Positions 9,376 to 18,985 are shown, counted from the stretch's first letter. The stretch: DNA of 64,000 bases from Staphylococcus equorum (GCF_029531845.1 NZ_JAMBPV010000003.1:186001-250000), one strand, 5' to 3'. The notes: generated by a model from the letters alone, not told the origin. A program made the numbers and translations.

Positions 9376-9450
9376 AAAAGACACTTCTTTTAAGAAAGAA
9401 GTGTCTTAGTCGTTTCCAAATCAAATCTTGTAGCAATAACGAACGTTTAA
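9376..9450. repeat. Interspersed hairpin repeat, copy D
   Basis: Stem AAGACACTTCTTT/AAAGAAGTGTCTT, then AGTCGTTTCCAAATCAAATCTTG and AATAACGAACGTTT. It probably also terminates hxlR. It is one of the best-conserved 3' halves. Confidence 0.7.
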
Positions 9451-9484
9451 AAATCTACGTATTTTTATCTAAAGACTTGTTACT

Positions 9485-9580
9485 TTAATTCTTTTGGCTA
9501 TGATTACTTTGAACCTTTTTCTCTAACTGATTAGCTTCTTCTATCGCTAATTTAGAATAATACTTATTCGAAAAGAACAT
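9485..9580 (-). other. 31-codon open frame, possible gene remnant
   Basis: Reads MFFSNKYYSKLAIEEANQLE and ends VQSNHSQKN. It has no ribosome binding site and looks like the C-terminal tail of a larger lost protein rather than a gene. I do not recognise the family. Confidence 0.25.
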
Positions 9581-9606
9581 TTGAACGATTAAAATGCAGC
9601 ATTAAT

Positions 9607-9653
9607 TGTACAATACAATCCCAAGGCGGAAGCTTATGTGATTGTATTGTACA
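9607..9653. repeat. 14-bp perfect inverted repeat with 19-nt loop
   Basis: TGTACAATACAATC (9607-9620) and GATTGTATTGTACA (9640-9653) are perfect complements around a GC-richer loop. There is no T-tract, so it is not a typical terminator. Function unknown. Confidence 0.6.
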
Positions 9654-9654
9654 T

Positions 9655-9697
9655 GAAATGATTAACCATAAAAAAATTTTTTATGGTTAATCATTTC
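9655..9697. terminator. 21-bp perfect palindrome at the end of the condensation-domain gene
   Basis: Arms 9655-9675 and 9677-9697 (GAAATGATTAACCAT... / ...ATGGTTAATCATTTC) are perfect complements with a single central base, and A/T tracts fill the centre. The right arm touches the stop codon of the gene at 9698-10972. It may act as a terminator, but such loopless symmetry is unusual. Confidence 0.55.
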
Positions 9698-10972
9698 TTA
9701 AATGGTATCAATCTCTATGTCTTTTAAGTATGCATCGTGATTATTATGAAATTGAATTAAAATATTCATTAAGCTATGGTGTATGCGTTCAACGGCTGAA
9801 GCATTTAAATATCGCGTATTAAAATCATAATCGATATGCAATGTGTTTTCATTATTTCTATCACTAAGATGTATATTTAATGTATTGAAAACAGATTCTT
9901 TATTTATTAACCATTCATCATTAAAACCTGCTTTTGTGATTTCACTATCATACTTTACACTTTGATACGAAATTATCCAATCGACTAAGGCTAATGGGTT
10001 GTTATTTTTCATTTCTTCTACTAATAAATGACTAGGAAATTTTCTGTGCTTTAGTAGACTGAAATTCTCTTTTTTAACTAAATTTATAAATGTTTCAACA
10101 GATTGTTCGGGATTTATTTCAACAATTAATGGTAAAGCATTGGTAAACAAACCACAAATTGATTTTTCAATTTTACTACTTCTATTATGTAACATCAAAC
10201 CTATTGAGTTTTTATTTCTATTTGATAATTTACTGATGTATAAGTGTACTAAAGACATAAACAATGTACTAATACTAATTGAAAAATCACTACATATTTT
10301 ATGAAGTAGATTAAATTCATATTCATTGAGATGATATGAATTTCTTAATGACTTATAACCTGTACTTTTTAATACCGGTAAAAAACTGACAATTTCATAA
10401 TTGGATAGTTTATCAGTCCAATAGTTTTTATCAATTTCAAAACGGCTCGATGCTACATACTTCTGTTCATTTTCCACTGTACTTATATAAGAATATGAAT
10501 TATCTTCCATATTCAGACCAATAAGAGTTTTAGCTATATAATTAACTGTATGAGTTATGCTCCAAACATCAGTAATGGTGTGATGATGTAAGAAGAAAAT
10601 ACAATGGTTTCCGTCAGGTTTTTTCACAATTTTAACCTCATATAAATCTTGATTAAAATCAAATATGCATTTATTTTTTTGTTGATTAATCCAATTTTCA
10701 AATTGCTTAGTGTCTTGAAATTCTACTAATGGGAAGTATTGGAATTCAAATTTTTCTATATATTGTTTTGGGCTTTCCTGCTCAGTAGTTATATGAATTC
10801 TATATGCATCAAAATTTTCAACAAGATTATTTAGTGCATTATTTATAGCATCATAAGAGTAAAAATTGTCAGTATGTAATAAAAAGGAAAGACTGTAACG
10901 GCTTGTATTGCAATAAGTTAATTCACCCATTACGTAATTCATTTGTGCAGAGGTTAGATTTTTAGTAAACAT
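9698..10972 (-). CDS. Free-standing NRPS condensation-domain protein
   Basis: 424 residues covering one complete condensation (C) domain and nothing else. The active-site motif reads HHTITDV (H130, H131, D135, V136) where HHxxxDG is usual: the catalytic second His and the Asp remain, but Gly is Val. It is clearly paralogous to the C domain of the synthetase at 11906; both share LLKHRK(F/Y)P, NDEWL/SDEWL and IDYD(F/Y). It ends where the C-A linker would begin, so it may be a module that lost its A-PCP part. The start has GGAGAG upstream. It would act on a carrier-bound or free acceptor with the neighbouring NRPS. Activity despite the Gly change is uncertain. Confidence 0.85.
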   Translation of the reverse strand: MFTKNLTSAQMNYVMGELTYCNTSRYSLSFLLHTDNFYSYDAINNALNNLVENFDAYRIHITTEQESPKQYIEKFEFQYFPLVEFQDTKQFENWINQQKNKCIFDFNQDLYEVKIVKKPDGNHCIFFLHHHTITDVWSITHTVNYIAKTLIGLNMEDNSYSYISTVENEQKYVASSRFEIDKNYWTDKLSNYEIVSFLPVLKSTGYKSLRNSYHLNEYEFNLLHKICSDFSISISTLFMSLVHLYISKLSNRNKNSIGLMLHNRSSKIEKSICGLFTNALPLIVEINPEQSVETFINLVKKENFSLLKHRKFPSHLLVEEMKNNNPLALVDWIISYQSVKYDSEITKAGFNDEWLINKESVFNTLNIHLSDRNNENTLHIDYDFNTRYLNASAVERIHHSLMNILIQFHNNHDAYLKDIEIDTI

Positions 10973-11074
10973 TCAATGTCTCTCCTTCATAAATTATTTT
11001 GATATTAGTCTTTTTAAAATCTAAGTATATAATTTAAATGGTAATATTGAATAAAAAACAGATAATCATTTAAG

Positions 11075-11330
11075 TCAAAAAACCACCGACATATCTTGGT
11101 TTTTCAATCACGAATTTTGCAATTTTTAAAGCCCTTTCTTCGTAGTGTCTTCCTTGTGCAGATTATTTAAGCTTTTGCCTAGTAACCACCTCCTATTATA
11201 AATATAAGACCATCATATCACCCATAATCTTTTTTTAAAAATATAAACTTTTTTTATTTTAATTAAGTATATATTGATTTTTATATACAATAATCTCTCA
11301 AATAATATTTAATCCTCATCAAAGCTTTGC
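11075..11330 (-). pseudogene. Decayed copy of the downstream SDR gene and its promoter
   Basis: Several blocks match the SDR gene at 16285-17103 and its upstream DNA in order: ACATATCTTGGTTT (compare 16379), TTTTTAAAGCCCTTTCTTCG (compare 16491), then CATCATATCACCCATAATCT and AAGTATATATTGATTT (compare 17137 onward). Most of the coding part is deleted and no frame is open. It places a dead SDR copy upstream of the NRPS and a live one downstream. Confidence 0.65.
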
Positions 11331-11404
11331 TTCAAATGACTCTGAGCAATATAACTTATACCCTTTATCCCCATCTAAATCCAGCACTACTTACTATAAA
11401 ATTC

Positions 11405-11675
11405 ATTTCATCTTCGCTATATCTACTAAAAAGGTACCGGCAGCCTCCCCAAATAATATACATATGCCTCGATCAGTGTAATAAGTCGTTTTGATAATGT
11501 TTCTGCTTCTGTAACTAATACTTTTTTATTTTGCCCAGAAGCAAGAAGTTCATTCGCTATATTAAGTCCGCAAGGAAATCTTGCGCAAGCAGCATTAATA
11601 TCAATCTCCCATATACTTTTCAAACCCAATTTTACTTGTATATATGAGGAGATACTTGCCGTCTTATAATCTGGT
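11405..11675 (-). pseudogene. FabH-like ketoacyl-ACP synthase III fragment (frameshifted)
   Basis: Translation gives DYKTASISSYIQVKLGLKS, then DINAACARFPCGLNIANELL (active-site Cys in the DINAAC context) and SGQNKKVLVTEAETLSK. After a frameshift it continues TDRGICILFGEAAGTFLVD. These are in-order pieces of the central third of a KAS III enzyme; the catalytic His/Asn part and the N-terminus are missing. A second fragment of the same kind lies at about 43.5 kb. It may be the relic of an acyl-starter enzyme of the island, but that is inference. Confidence 0.75.
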
Positions 11676-11905
11676 TTTAATGAACGTTTAATCCTTTTGG
11701 TGATCTTCTAACTTATATTATCAAATAATATTATCGTTTAGAGATTTCGAATAATTTATCATAAAGAATTATATTTTGAGTTGTTTAATCACCATTTTCT
11801 AAAACATTTATTATTTCTTTATACTTCATTAAAATAAAATATTATATACTAAGTTTTATTAAAAATATGTTAATCTTAGAATATAAATTTTTTGGAGGTT
11901 GAATT

Positions 11906-14900
11906 ATGGAAAAAGTTGCTTTATCAGATGCACAAATCGAAATTATTCAGTTACAAGAATATTACGAAAATACTAGTATCAATAATATAGCAGGAATTGT
12001 TAACATTAAAAATAAAGTAACGATATCGGAAACTGAAAAAGCATTAAATAATTTAATAAAAAAACACGAGAGTTATAGAATTAAAATTAAAAAAGAAAAA
12101 TCAGGATATGAACAATATATTAGTGAACATAAAGATGAAAAGTTTAATGTTATTGATTTTACCAATGATCAAGAAGGATATCGTCATTGGATTGATGAAC
12201 AAGTGAGCAAAAGCATATTTTCCATAAATAGTAATTTGTTTGAATTTACAATAATAAAGTTACCTGAAGGAAAAACTGGAATATTATTATTACAACATCA
12301 TGTTATCTCAGATGGATGGAGTATGACGATAGCTGTGAATACAATTTGTAATTACTTAATTGATGGAACTAAAACGGAAACATTGAAATCTACATATTTT
12401 GATTATGTTAGAGAAGAAATAAAATATAAAAATTCGGAAAGATTTGAAAAAGATAAACAATTTTGGTTGCAAAAGTTAGAAAATTTCGAAAATAACGAAT
12501 TATTTAAAAAAAACGCAACAAACTGTGCTCAAGGAGATAGGCAAAGTTATAATTTAACTGATGTAGATACAGTTAAATTAAAGACATTTTGCGAAAAAAA
12601 TAATATAAGTATTAGCAACTTATTTACTACTGCCATGATTATTTTAAAATATAAAAAAACTTTAGCACAAAAAATTTCAATTGGCTCAATAATGCATAAC
12701 AGAAATAAAAAAACAGAAAAAGAGCTTACAGGCGCTTTTTCAAGAACCTTGCCTATTATAGTAGATGTTTCTAGTGATAATTCTATTACTGATTTACTAA
12801 CCAAAACAAAATACGAAAGTTTTAATTTACTAAAGCATAGAAAATATCCCTATAGAAAAATTATAGAAGATAGTGGGAGTAAAGCTGGAATATTAGACTG
12901 TATGGTCTCTTTTCAAAATAAGCAATATGATTCGAAAATTATAGAAAATGGTTATTCAGACGAATGGCTAGATAATGGCTCAAACAATACATCGTTAGCT
13001 ATAAGTATAAGTAATAGAAATAGAGATAACGCTTTAGCTATAGATTATGATTATCAAGTTGCTGTTGTGAATGAGAAAGAAATTGTAGATTTACATAATT
13101 TTATATTGAAAATTATAGAAACAGCAATAGAAAATCCAAATAAGCAAATTAAAGACATAGAGTTAATTAGTGAAGATGAGAAAAGAGCTATATTGAACGA
13201 ATTTAACAACACAGAGATGAATTTGAACAACACACAGACCTTTGTGGAACGCTTTGAAAATCAAGTAGTGCAAACACCTAATCAAACGGCGATTACTTAC
13301 GAAGGTGAAAGTCTCAGTTATAGTGAGTTGAATGTTAAAGCGAACCAACTCGCGCATCAATTGCGACATGAAGGCGTAAAATCGAATCGTCTTGTAGGTA
13401 TAATGACAAATCGACATTTAGAAATGATAATTGGTATTTACGGTATTTTAAAAGCAGGCGGGGCCTATGTACCAATTGACCCAGATTATCCAAGTGAACG
13501 TGTCAACTATATTTTAACTGACAGTAAACCCCATACTTTATTAACGGATAGCGTTTTAGATACTTCCATTGAATTTAATCAAACGGTTATAAATTTAATG
13601 GAGGATATAAATACACCTATACAATCTACCGATAATTTATCATATACCACAAATGTGTCCGATTTAATGTGTATTATTTATACCTCTGGTACAACAGGCA
13701 AGCCCAAAGGTGTTAAGATGCCCTATAAAAGTGTGATGAATAACCTTAATAGGAGAATTAATCGATTTGATATAAGTAGTAATGATAACATTTTATTCAA
13801 AATGCCATTTACATTTGATCCATCAATATGGGAATTATTTGGATGGGCCATGGTGGGTGCACAAGCAACACTTTTACCTTCAGGTGAAGAAGGCAACCCA
13901 GAAATAATTACTTCATTAATCCAAATGTCTAAGGTAACGATGGCTGTCTTTGTACCCTCGATGTTTATCCCCTTTATCGATTACATCAAGTCGACGAAGC
14001 AAGCGCACTTACTTTCTAGCTTAAACTACGTCTTAGTTGGTGGTGAAGCAGTGACACCAAAATTAGTGAATCAATTTAATGAGTCGATTGGTAAAAAAAA
14101 CAATACACAATTAATCAATGTCTATGGTCCCACTGAAACTACGATTGATGTCACAAATTTTGATTTTGAAAATAATATTATTTATGACGCTGTTCCAATT
14201 GGACGACCTATTGCGAATACGCAAGCGTATATTATGAACGAAGATAATAATCTCATGGGTATTGGTGTGCCAGGAGAACTTTGTATTGGGGGCGTAGGTG
14301 TAACCGATGGTTATTTAAATCGTCCTGAATTAACACAACAAAAATTTATTGATAATCTGTTTGGTGAAGGTAAATTATATCATACAGGTGACTTAGCGAA
14401 GTGGAATGCCGATGGCAATATTAGCTACTTAGGTCGTATAGATGAGCAAGTTAAAATCCGTGGTTATCGTATTGAACTAGGAGAAATTGAAAACACTTTA
14501 CGTCAAATTGACCAAGTTTCAGACGTTACAGTTGTTGCTAAACCAATGGTAGGAGAAGAATTAGCTATTTGTGCGTATTTACTCTCAGATGAAGAAATAG
14601 CGTTTGATGATATCAAAACGAAGTTAAGTGAAAAATTACCAATTTATATGATTCCATCTTACATGACACAAATAGACAAGTTACCCGTAACATCCAATGG
14701 TAAATTGGATAAAAAGCAATTACCTGAAATTAAAGTTGGAAGTAAAACTTATATTGAGCCAAGTAATGAAATGGAAAGCATAGTTGCGGAGGCATTTGAA
14801 TCAATATTAAATATGAATCGTGTGAGTGTACAAGACAATTTTTTTGAAGTTGGTGGAGATTCAATTAAAGCCATCAAATTAACGTCATTGTTATCGAGAT

Positions 14901-16234
14901 CATATAATATATCTATTAAAGATATATTTGAATTAAAAACGATTAGATGTATTAGTAAAGCATTACTTGAACGTGGAGATACGAATACCATAGAAAAATT
15001 GAATTCACTTAAAGACATTAATAGAGAACAAAAGCATCATTTTCATAGCGAGTTTATGAATGCTATCAACGATTATAAAGAGAAAAGTAGTGAAAATTAT
15101 AAAAACATTGATAAAAATATAGTTAAATTAGATAAGCAAGTACTACTAACAGGTGCGACAGGTTATTTTGGTATCCATGTATTAAAAGATTTACTTGCCC
15201 GTACAGATTTCACTATTTATATCATGGTAAGAAGTAGTGAAGAATTAAGTGGCGAAATTAAACTAAAGGAAAATTGGTTATATTATTTCGGTTCTCCACT
15301 AAACCTTAAATATAAAAAGCGTATTCATTTTGTGGAAGGAAATATTGAAATGGAACGTTTAGATTTTGACAATGATACTTATGAATACCTAACGAATAAT
15401 GTAGATATTATTATTAATGCTGCAGCAAACGTAAATCATTTTGCAACCGAAAATTCATCCTATAAAACGAACGTTAACGCAATTAATAATTTAGCCAAAT
15501 TTGCTAAAGAAAACAAGCCTAAAGAAATTCACCATATGTCCACGAAAAGTGTTGCTTCAGGTAACATCGAAAATAAAAAGTTTGTTATTTTCTCAGAAGA
15601 TGATATTGACATTGGTCAGAAACCAAACAATGTTTATATGGATGGTAAAATAGAAGCTGAAAAATTGCTCGTTGCTTACCGTGATGAGGGTATTCAAACA
15701 AATATTTATAGATTAGGTAATCTGCAATGCGATTCTGAAACAGGTATTTTCCAGAAGAATGAAGAAAACAATGCTTTTTACAATGTCATCAAATCATTCA
15801 AGAAATTACAAAAATTTCCGAACTTGGACAATTTAGACTTTACGCCCGTAAACAAAGCCGCACAAGCGTGTAATAAATTGATATTGAATAATCAGTTACA
15901 AAATGAAATTTATCATGTTTATAATACACATTTCTTACCATTTAAAAAGTTAATGTCAGTTTATAACGAAAATGGTAATTATATTGAAGATGTACATTGG
16001 AATGATTTTATGGATTACTTAATAGAATGTATTGAATTAGATATGTTAAATGATGATGTCAACGCTTTTTTACTACACACAGGTATTTTAGACAATACAT
16101 TATTTAACAAATCACATTTTGAAACATTAGATTACAAAACTAACTTTATACTCGAAAAATTAGATTTTCAATGGAGACCAATAAGCACAAACCTGTTAAC
16201 TAAAATGGTTAGCCACACTAAAAATAATTTCTAA
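11906..16234 (+). CDS. Single-module nonribosomal peptide synthetase, C-A-PCP-R
   Basis: 1442 residues. Domain order: condensation about 1-430 (QHHVISDGW, H131/H132/D136); adenylation about 440-950 (YTSGTTGKPKG near 592, NVYGPTETT near 738, YHTGDLAKW, GRIDEQVKIRGYRIELGEIE, SNGKLDKK); carrier DNFFEVGGDSIKA with the phosphopantetheine Ser at 986; and a C-terminal NAD(P)H thioester reductase with TGATGYFG near 1082 and the YxxxK pair Y1244/K1248. Such enzymes join an acyl or aminoacyl donor to one amino acid and release an aldehyde or alcohol reductively. Reading the specificity pocket by eye gives roughly D-P-W-M-L-G-V-I-D-K, which I cannot assign. A strong TTTGGAGG precedes the start. No phosphopantetheinyl transferase lies nearby. 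It differs from the two-module aureusimine synthetase of S. aureus. Confidence 0.93.
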   Translation: MEKVALSDAQIEIIQLQEYYENTSINNIAGIVNIKNKVTISETEKALNNLIKKHESYRIKIKKEKSGYEQYISEHKDEKFNVIDFTNDQEGYRHWIDEQVSKSIFSINSNLFEFTIIKLPEGKTGILLLQHHVISDGWSMTIAVNTICNYLIDGTKTETLKSTYFDYVREEIKYKNSERFEKDKQFWLQKLENFENNELFKKNATNCAQGDRQSYNLTDVDTVKLKTFCEKNNISISNLFTTAMIILKYKKTLAQKISIGSIMHNRNKKTEKELTGAFSRTLPIIVDVSSDNSITDLLTKTKYESFNLLKHRKYPYRKIIEDSGSKAGILDCMVSFQNKQYDSKIIENGYSDEWLDNGSNNTSLAISISNRNRDNALAIDYDYQVAVVNEKEIVDLHNFILKIIETAIENPNKQIKDIELISEDEKRAILNEFNNTEMNLNNTQTFVERFENQVVQTPNQTAITYEGESLSYSELNVKANQLAHQLRHEGVKSNRLVGIMTNRHLEMIIGIYGILKAGGAYVPIDPDYPSERVNYILTDSKPHTLLTDSVLDTSIEFNQTVINLMEDINTPIQSTDNLSYTTNVSDLMCIIYTSGTTGKPKGVKMPYKSVMNNLNRRINRFDISSNDNILFKMPFTFDPSIWELFGWAMVGAQATLLPSGEEGNPEIITSLIQMSKVTMAVFVPSMFIPFIDYIKSTKQAHLLSSLNYVLVGGEAVTPKLVNQFNESIGKKNNTQLINVYGPTETTIDVTNFDFENNIIYDAVPIGRPIANTQAYIMNEDNNLMGIGVPGELCIGGVGVTDGYLNRPELTQQKFIDNLFGEGKLYHTGDLAKWNADGNISYLGRIDEQVKIRGYRIELGEIENTLRQIDQVSDVTVVAKPMVGEELAICAYLLSDEEIAFDDIKTKLSEKLPIYMIPSYMTQIDKLPVTSNGKLDKKQLPEIKVGSKTYIEPSNEMESIVAEAFESILNMNRVSVQDNFFEVGGDSIKAIKLTSLLSRSYNISIKDIFELKTIRCISKALLERGDTNTIEKLNSLKDINREQKHHFHSEFMNAINDYKEKSSENYKNIDKNIVKLDKQVLLTGATGYFGIHVLKDLLARTDFTIYIMVRSSEELSGEIKLKENWLYYFGSPLNLKYKKRIHFVEGNIEMERLDFDNDTYEYLTNNVDIIINAAANVNHFATENSSYKTNVNAINNLAKFAKENKPKEIHHMSTKSVASGNIENKKFVIFSEDDIDIGQKPNNVYMDGKIEAEKLLVAYRDEGIQTNIYRLGNLQCDSETGIFQKNEENNAFYNVIKSFKKLQKFPNLDNLDFTPVNKAAQACNKLILNNQLQNEIYHVYNTHFLPFKKLMSVYNENGNYIEDVHWNDFMDYLIECIELDMLNDDVNAFLLHTGILDNTLFNKSHFETLDYKTNFILEKLDFQWRPISTNLLTKMVSHTKNNF

Positions 16235-16276
16235 AAAATGAGGTAGCAAAATATATTTTGCTACCTCATTTTTTAT
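16233..16276. terminator. Bidirectional terminator
   Basis: AAAAAATGAGGTAGCAAAATA / TATTTTGCTACCTCATTTTTT between the convergent NRPS and SDR genes. Confidence 0.85.
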
Positions 16277-16284
16277 AACTAAAT

Positions 16285-17103
16285 TTATTTAGATATTTGT
16301 TTTTTTAAAATCCAATTAAATAATTTGATTGGTAATATCGCATGTAAAACGATAAGTGGTTTAGCAATGAATCCTGCGACATATTTCGTTTGTACATGAC
16401 GCTTTTCAATAGACTTAATAATGACTTTTGCTACTACAGAAGGATGCGAGAGAAAGTTGACTGATTGCTGTTTAATCATTGATTGTGCCATTTTTAAAGC
16501 TTTTTCTTCATAGTGCCCCCCTTTTGCGACTGATTTAAGATTTTGAGCTGCAATCATTCCCCACTCCGTTTTTATACCACCTGGTTCAATAACAATAACG
16601 TCTATATCAAAATCAGAAAGTTCTAGACGTAAACTTTCACTATATCCTTCTAATGCATATTTAGACGCATGATACCAAGTTCCAAAATAGTTAGGTATAC
16701 GTCCCCCAATAGATGATATATTAATAATTTTTCCTGCTTTTTGTTCACGCATAGAAGGTATAACAGCTCTTGTTAATTCTGATAAGCCAAACAAATTCAC
16801 TTCAAATTGTCTTTTGGCCTCTTCAATAGATACATCTTCAACAGCACCATAGGATCCATATCCAGCATTATTTATTAAAATATTTATATGTCCCTCTTGG
16901 GTTAAAATATGATTAACCACTTCATGAATTGCAGTATAATCTGTTATATCTAATTGAATTATGTTAACATTATACGCTAATAAAGCTTGCATGTTTTTTA
17001 TATTTCTTGAAACAGCATAAACGCGATAGTCTTTTTTTGCTAACATTTTAGCTGTTTCAAATCCAATTCCACTACTTGCGCCTGTAATTAAAGCAACTGT
17101 CAT
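16285..17103 (-). CDS. Short-chain dehydrogenase/reductase
   Basis: 272-residue classical SDR. It has the cofactor loop TGASSGIG at 7-14, the NNAGYG motif and the catalytic Ser with YHASK (YxxxK). The C-terminal ~50 residues are hydrophobic/basic, as in membrane-associated DltE-like or retinol/sterol SDRs. Substrate unknown. It converges with the NRPS gene and a decayed copy lies on the NRPS's other side, so it may have travelled with the island and could act on its product (inference). Confidence 0.85.
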   Translation of the reverse strand: MTVALITGASSGIGFETAKMLAKKDYRVYAVSRNIKNMQALLAYNVNIIQLDITDYTAIHEVVNHILTQEGHINILINNAGYGSYGAVEDVSIEEAKRQFEVNLFGLSELTRAVIPSMREQKAGKIINISSIGGRIPNYFGTWYHASKYALEGYSESLRLELSDFDIDVIVIEPGGIKTEWGMIAAQNLKSVAKGGHYEEKALKMAQSMIKQQSVNFLSHPSVVAKVIIKSIEKRHVQTKYVAGFIAKPLIVLHAILPIKLFNWILKKQISK

Positions 17104-17602
17104 CTAAATCACCTTTTCTTTAAAGTATGAAACAATCATATCACCCATAATATTTTTTTAAAAATTATAAAAATTTGTATTTTTATTTAACTTAAGTATA
17201 TATTGAATTTCATATACAATAATCTATCAAATCATAATTCAAAAATTTCCATCCCATAACCTATTAAGTAATTGAATATATCTACGTTTTCAATGAATTA
17301 TAAAGCATTAAACGTCAGCACTTATTATAGTGATTAATAAAATTAAAAATGAAGTGATTGAATTATAGAATAACTAGTTTAGGAAGAATGAGTAAACAGC
17401 TGAAATTATGATTCTCTATGATAAGTTATTCGAAATCTTTAAACTACATTATTATTTTATATAATATAAGCTTGAGAAAACATTAAAATCACGAAATACA
17501 ATTTGATTACTGGTACAAGTTCAAGTATTGTCTATTAAACAATAATATTAGAATTTTTCAAACTAGTGAATCTAAAGAAATCAGCACTTCTATACCTTAA
17601 GT

Positions 17603-17645
17603 AAAAAGACACCTCTTTTAAAAGAAGTGTCTTTAACGAACGTTA
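17603..17645. repeat. Interspersed hairpin repeat, copy E (partial)
   Basis: Stem AAAGACACCTCTTTT/AAAAGAAGTGTCTTT directly followed by AACGAACGTT; the CGTTTCAAAATC flank is missing. The rest of the gap 17104-17602 is AT-rich, holds the SDR promoter region (duplicated at about 11.2-11.33 kb) and shows no gene. Confidence 0.5.
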
Positions 17646-17730
17646 AATAACTAAATTAAAGTTATAAAAATACCTGCGAGAACCACGTCTATTAATATAT
17701 TAGGTGTTTTTTAGTTTGTAATATGTCTTT

Positions 17731-18543
17731 TTATTTCGATAAGAATTCGAGTAATAAATCATTAACTTCTTGTTTCTTTTCTACAAACAAGGCATGACCG
17801 ACATCTTTAACTTTTGTTAACTGATAGTTAGGCATTATTTTTTCGAGTTCTTCAGAAAATTCAATAGGACAAACAGCGTCATCTGTACCATGGATGCCAT
17901 AAACGGGTAAATCTATATTTTTAACTTTTTCTCTGATATCTTCATCCCTTAATGACTCAGCTAATTTTACTGTACCAATTAATGATGATGTTAATGTTAA
18001 ATTACTAAAATATGTTTTATAAGCATCAGAGACGTTTGTATTTGAACTAAAGAATACCTCACCAAAATCTGTAATTGTCTTAGGTTGATCTTCAGAAATG
18101 GATTCCATTAATTCAGTCACTTCATCTGCTTTCATACCATATGGGTAACCATCACGTTGCACGAAACTTGGTCCCGCTGGCCCTAAAAGAACCATTTTTT
18201 GTAAATTAGGGTTATTGTGTTTAGCTGCATAATTCAATGCTAAAGCACCGCCAACAGAAAATCCTACGATACTATAATTTACAATTTCTAATTCATCAAT
18301 GACTTTTTGTATATCATCTGCAATACTATCGTAATCATAGTCAAAAGCTGTGGTATCAGATAAGCCAAAGCCTCTATAATCAATACCGATATATCTATAA
18401 CCATTTTCTACAACGCGTTGTGCTTGGTATTCAAACATTTTATTGTTTGCTGGCCATCCATGTAAAAATACTACCGGATGCCCTTCACCAATATCTTCAA
18501 CATTCAAATATGTGTTTTCGTCTACTTTAATTTTATGAGTCAT
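17731..18543 (-). CDS. Alpha/beta-fold hydrolase
   Basis: 270 residues. Oxyanion region HGWPANN, nucleophile elbow GFSVGGA, acid region HGTDDAVCP and catalytic His in VGHALF form a complete Ser-Asp-His triad. It resembles the non-haem chloroperoxidase/esterase branch, whose natural substrates are mostly unknown. The start follows GGAGGACGTTTAT. It stands alone between repeat-rich gaps. Confidence 0.85.
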   Translation of the reverse strand: MTHKIKVDENTYLNVEDIGEGHPVVFLHGWPANNKMFEYQAQRVVENGYRYIGIDYRGFGLSDTTAFDYDYDSIADDIQKVIDELEIVNYSIVGFSVGGALALNYAAKHNNPNLQKMVLLGPAGPSFVQRDGYPYGMKADEVTELMESISEDQPKTITDFGEVFFSSNTNVSDAYKTYFSNLTLTSSLIGTVKLAESLRDEDIREKVKNIDLPVYGIHGTDDAVCPIEFSEELEKIMPNYQLTKVKDVGHALFVEKKQEVNDLLLEFLSK

Positions 18544-18629
18544 ATAAACGTCCTCCTTTTAAATTTAAAAAGTATTTCACATTTTAATTTCACTTAATTA
18601 TATAAACTTAAACCACACTCACACAATAC

Positions 18630-18985
18630 TTATTGATGTAACAACTTAGAAACAGCTTGCGCAACTTGTTTAGGAGACTGTGGATTTTGGCCTGTGACGA
18701 GTTTACCGTCAACTTGTACATAAGGTCTAAATGGAAGCTTAGCTTCACTATAACGAGCACCGTTATTTTTCAATTGCATTGCTAACATAAATGGAACATC
18801 ATATTTCCGTTTAGCGAGTATTTCTTCTGTATTTGAAAAACCCGTAATAGATTTCTAATCAATAAAATATCTACCCTTTTCATTTTTTACATTTAATAAA
18901 GCTGCTATGTCATGACATACAGCGGCAATAACACCAACATGGTTATCAATCTCATTGACAGCTTTTTGTATATATTGTTGTACAC
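18630..18985 (-). pseudogene. DJ-1/PfpI-family (Hsp31-type) gene, truncated, with internal stop
   Basis: The frame reads VGVIAAVCHDIAALLNVKN, with the nucleophile Cys of the family, then GRYFID, an in-frame TAG, KSITGFSNTEEILAKRKYDV and the characteristic C-terminus LVTGQNPQSPKQVAQAVSK. The N-terminal half is gone. Family members act as glyoxalase III or deglycase proteins; this copy cannot be functional as written. Confidence 0.8.

Noticed and set aside
9607..9697. CRISPR or phage attachment site
   Set aside because: There are only two unlike inverted repeats, no spaced direct repeats, and no integrase or cas genes nearby.
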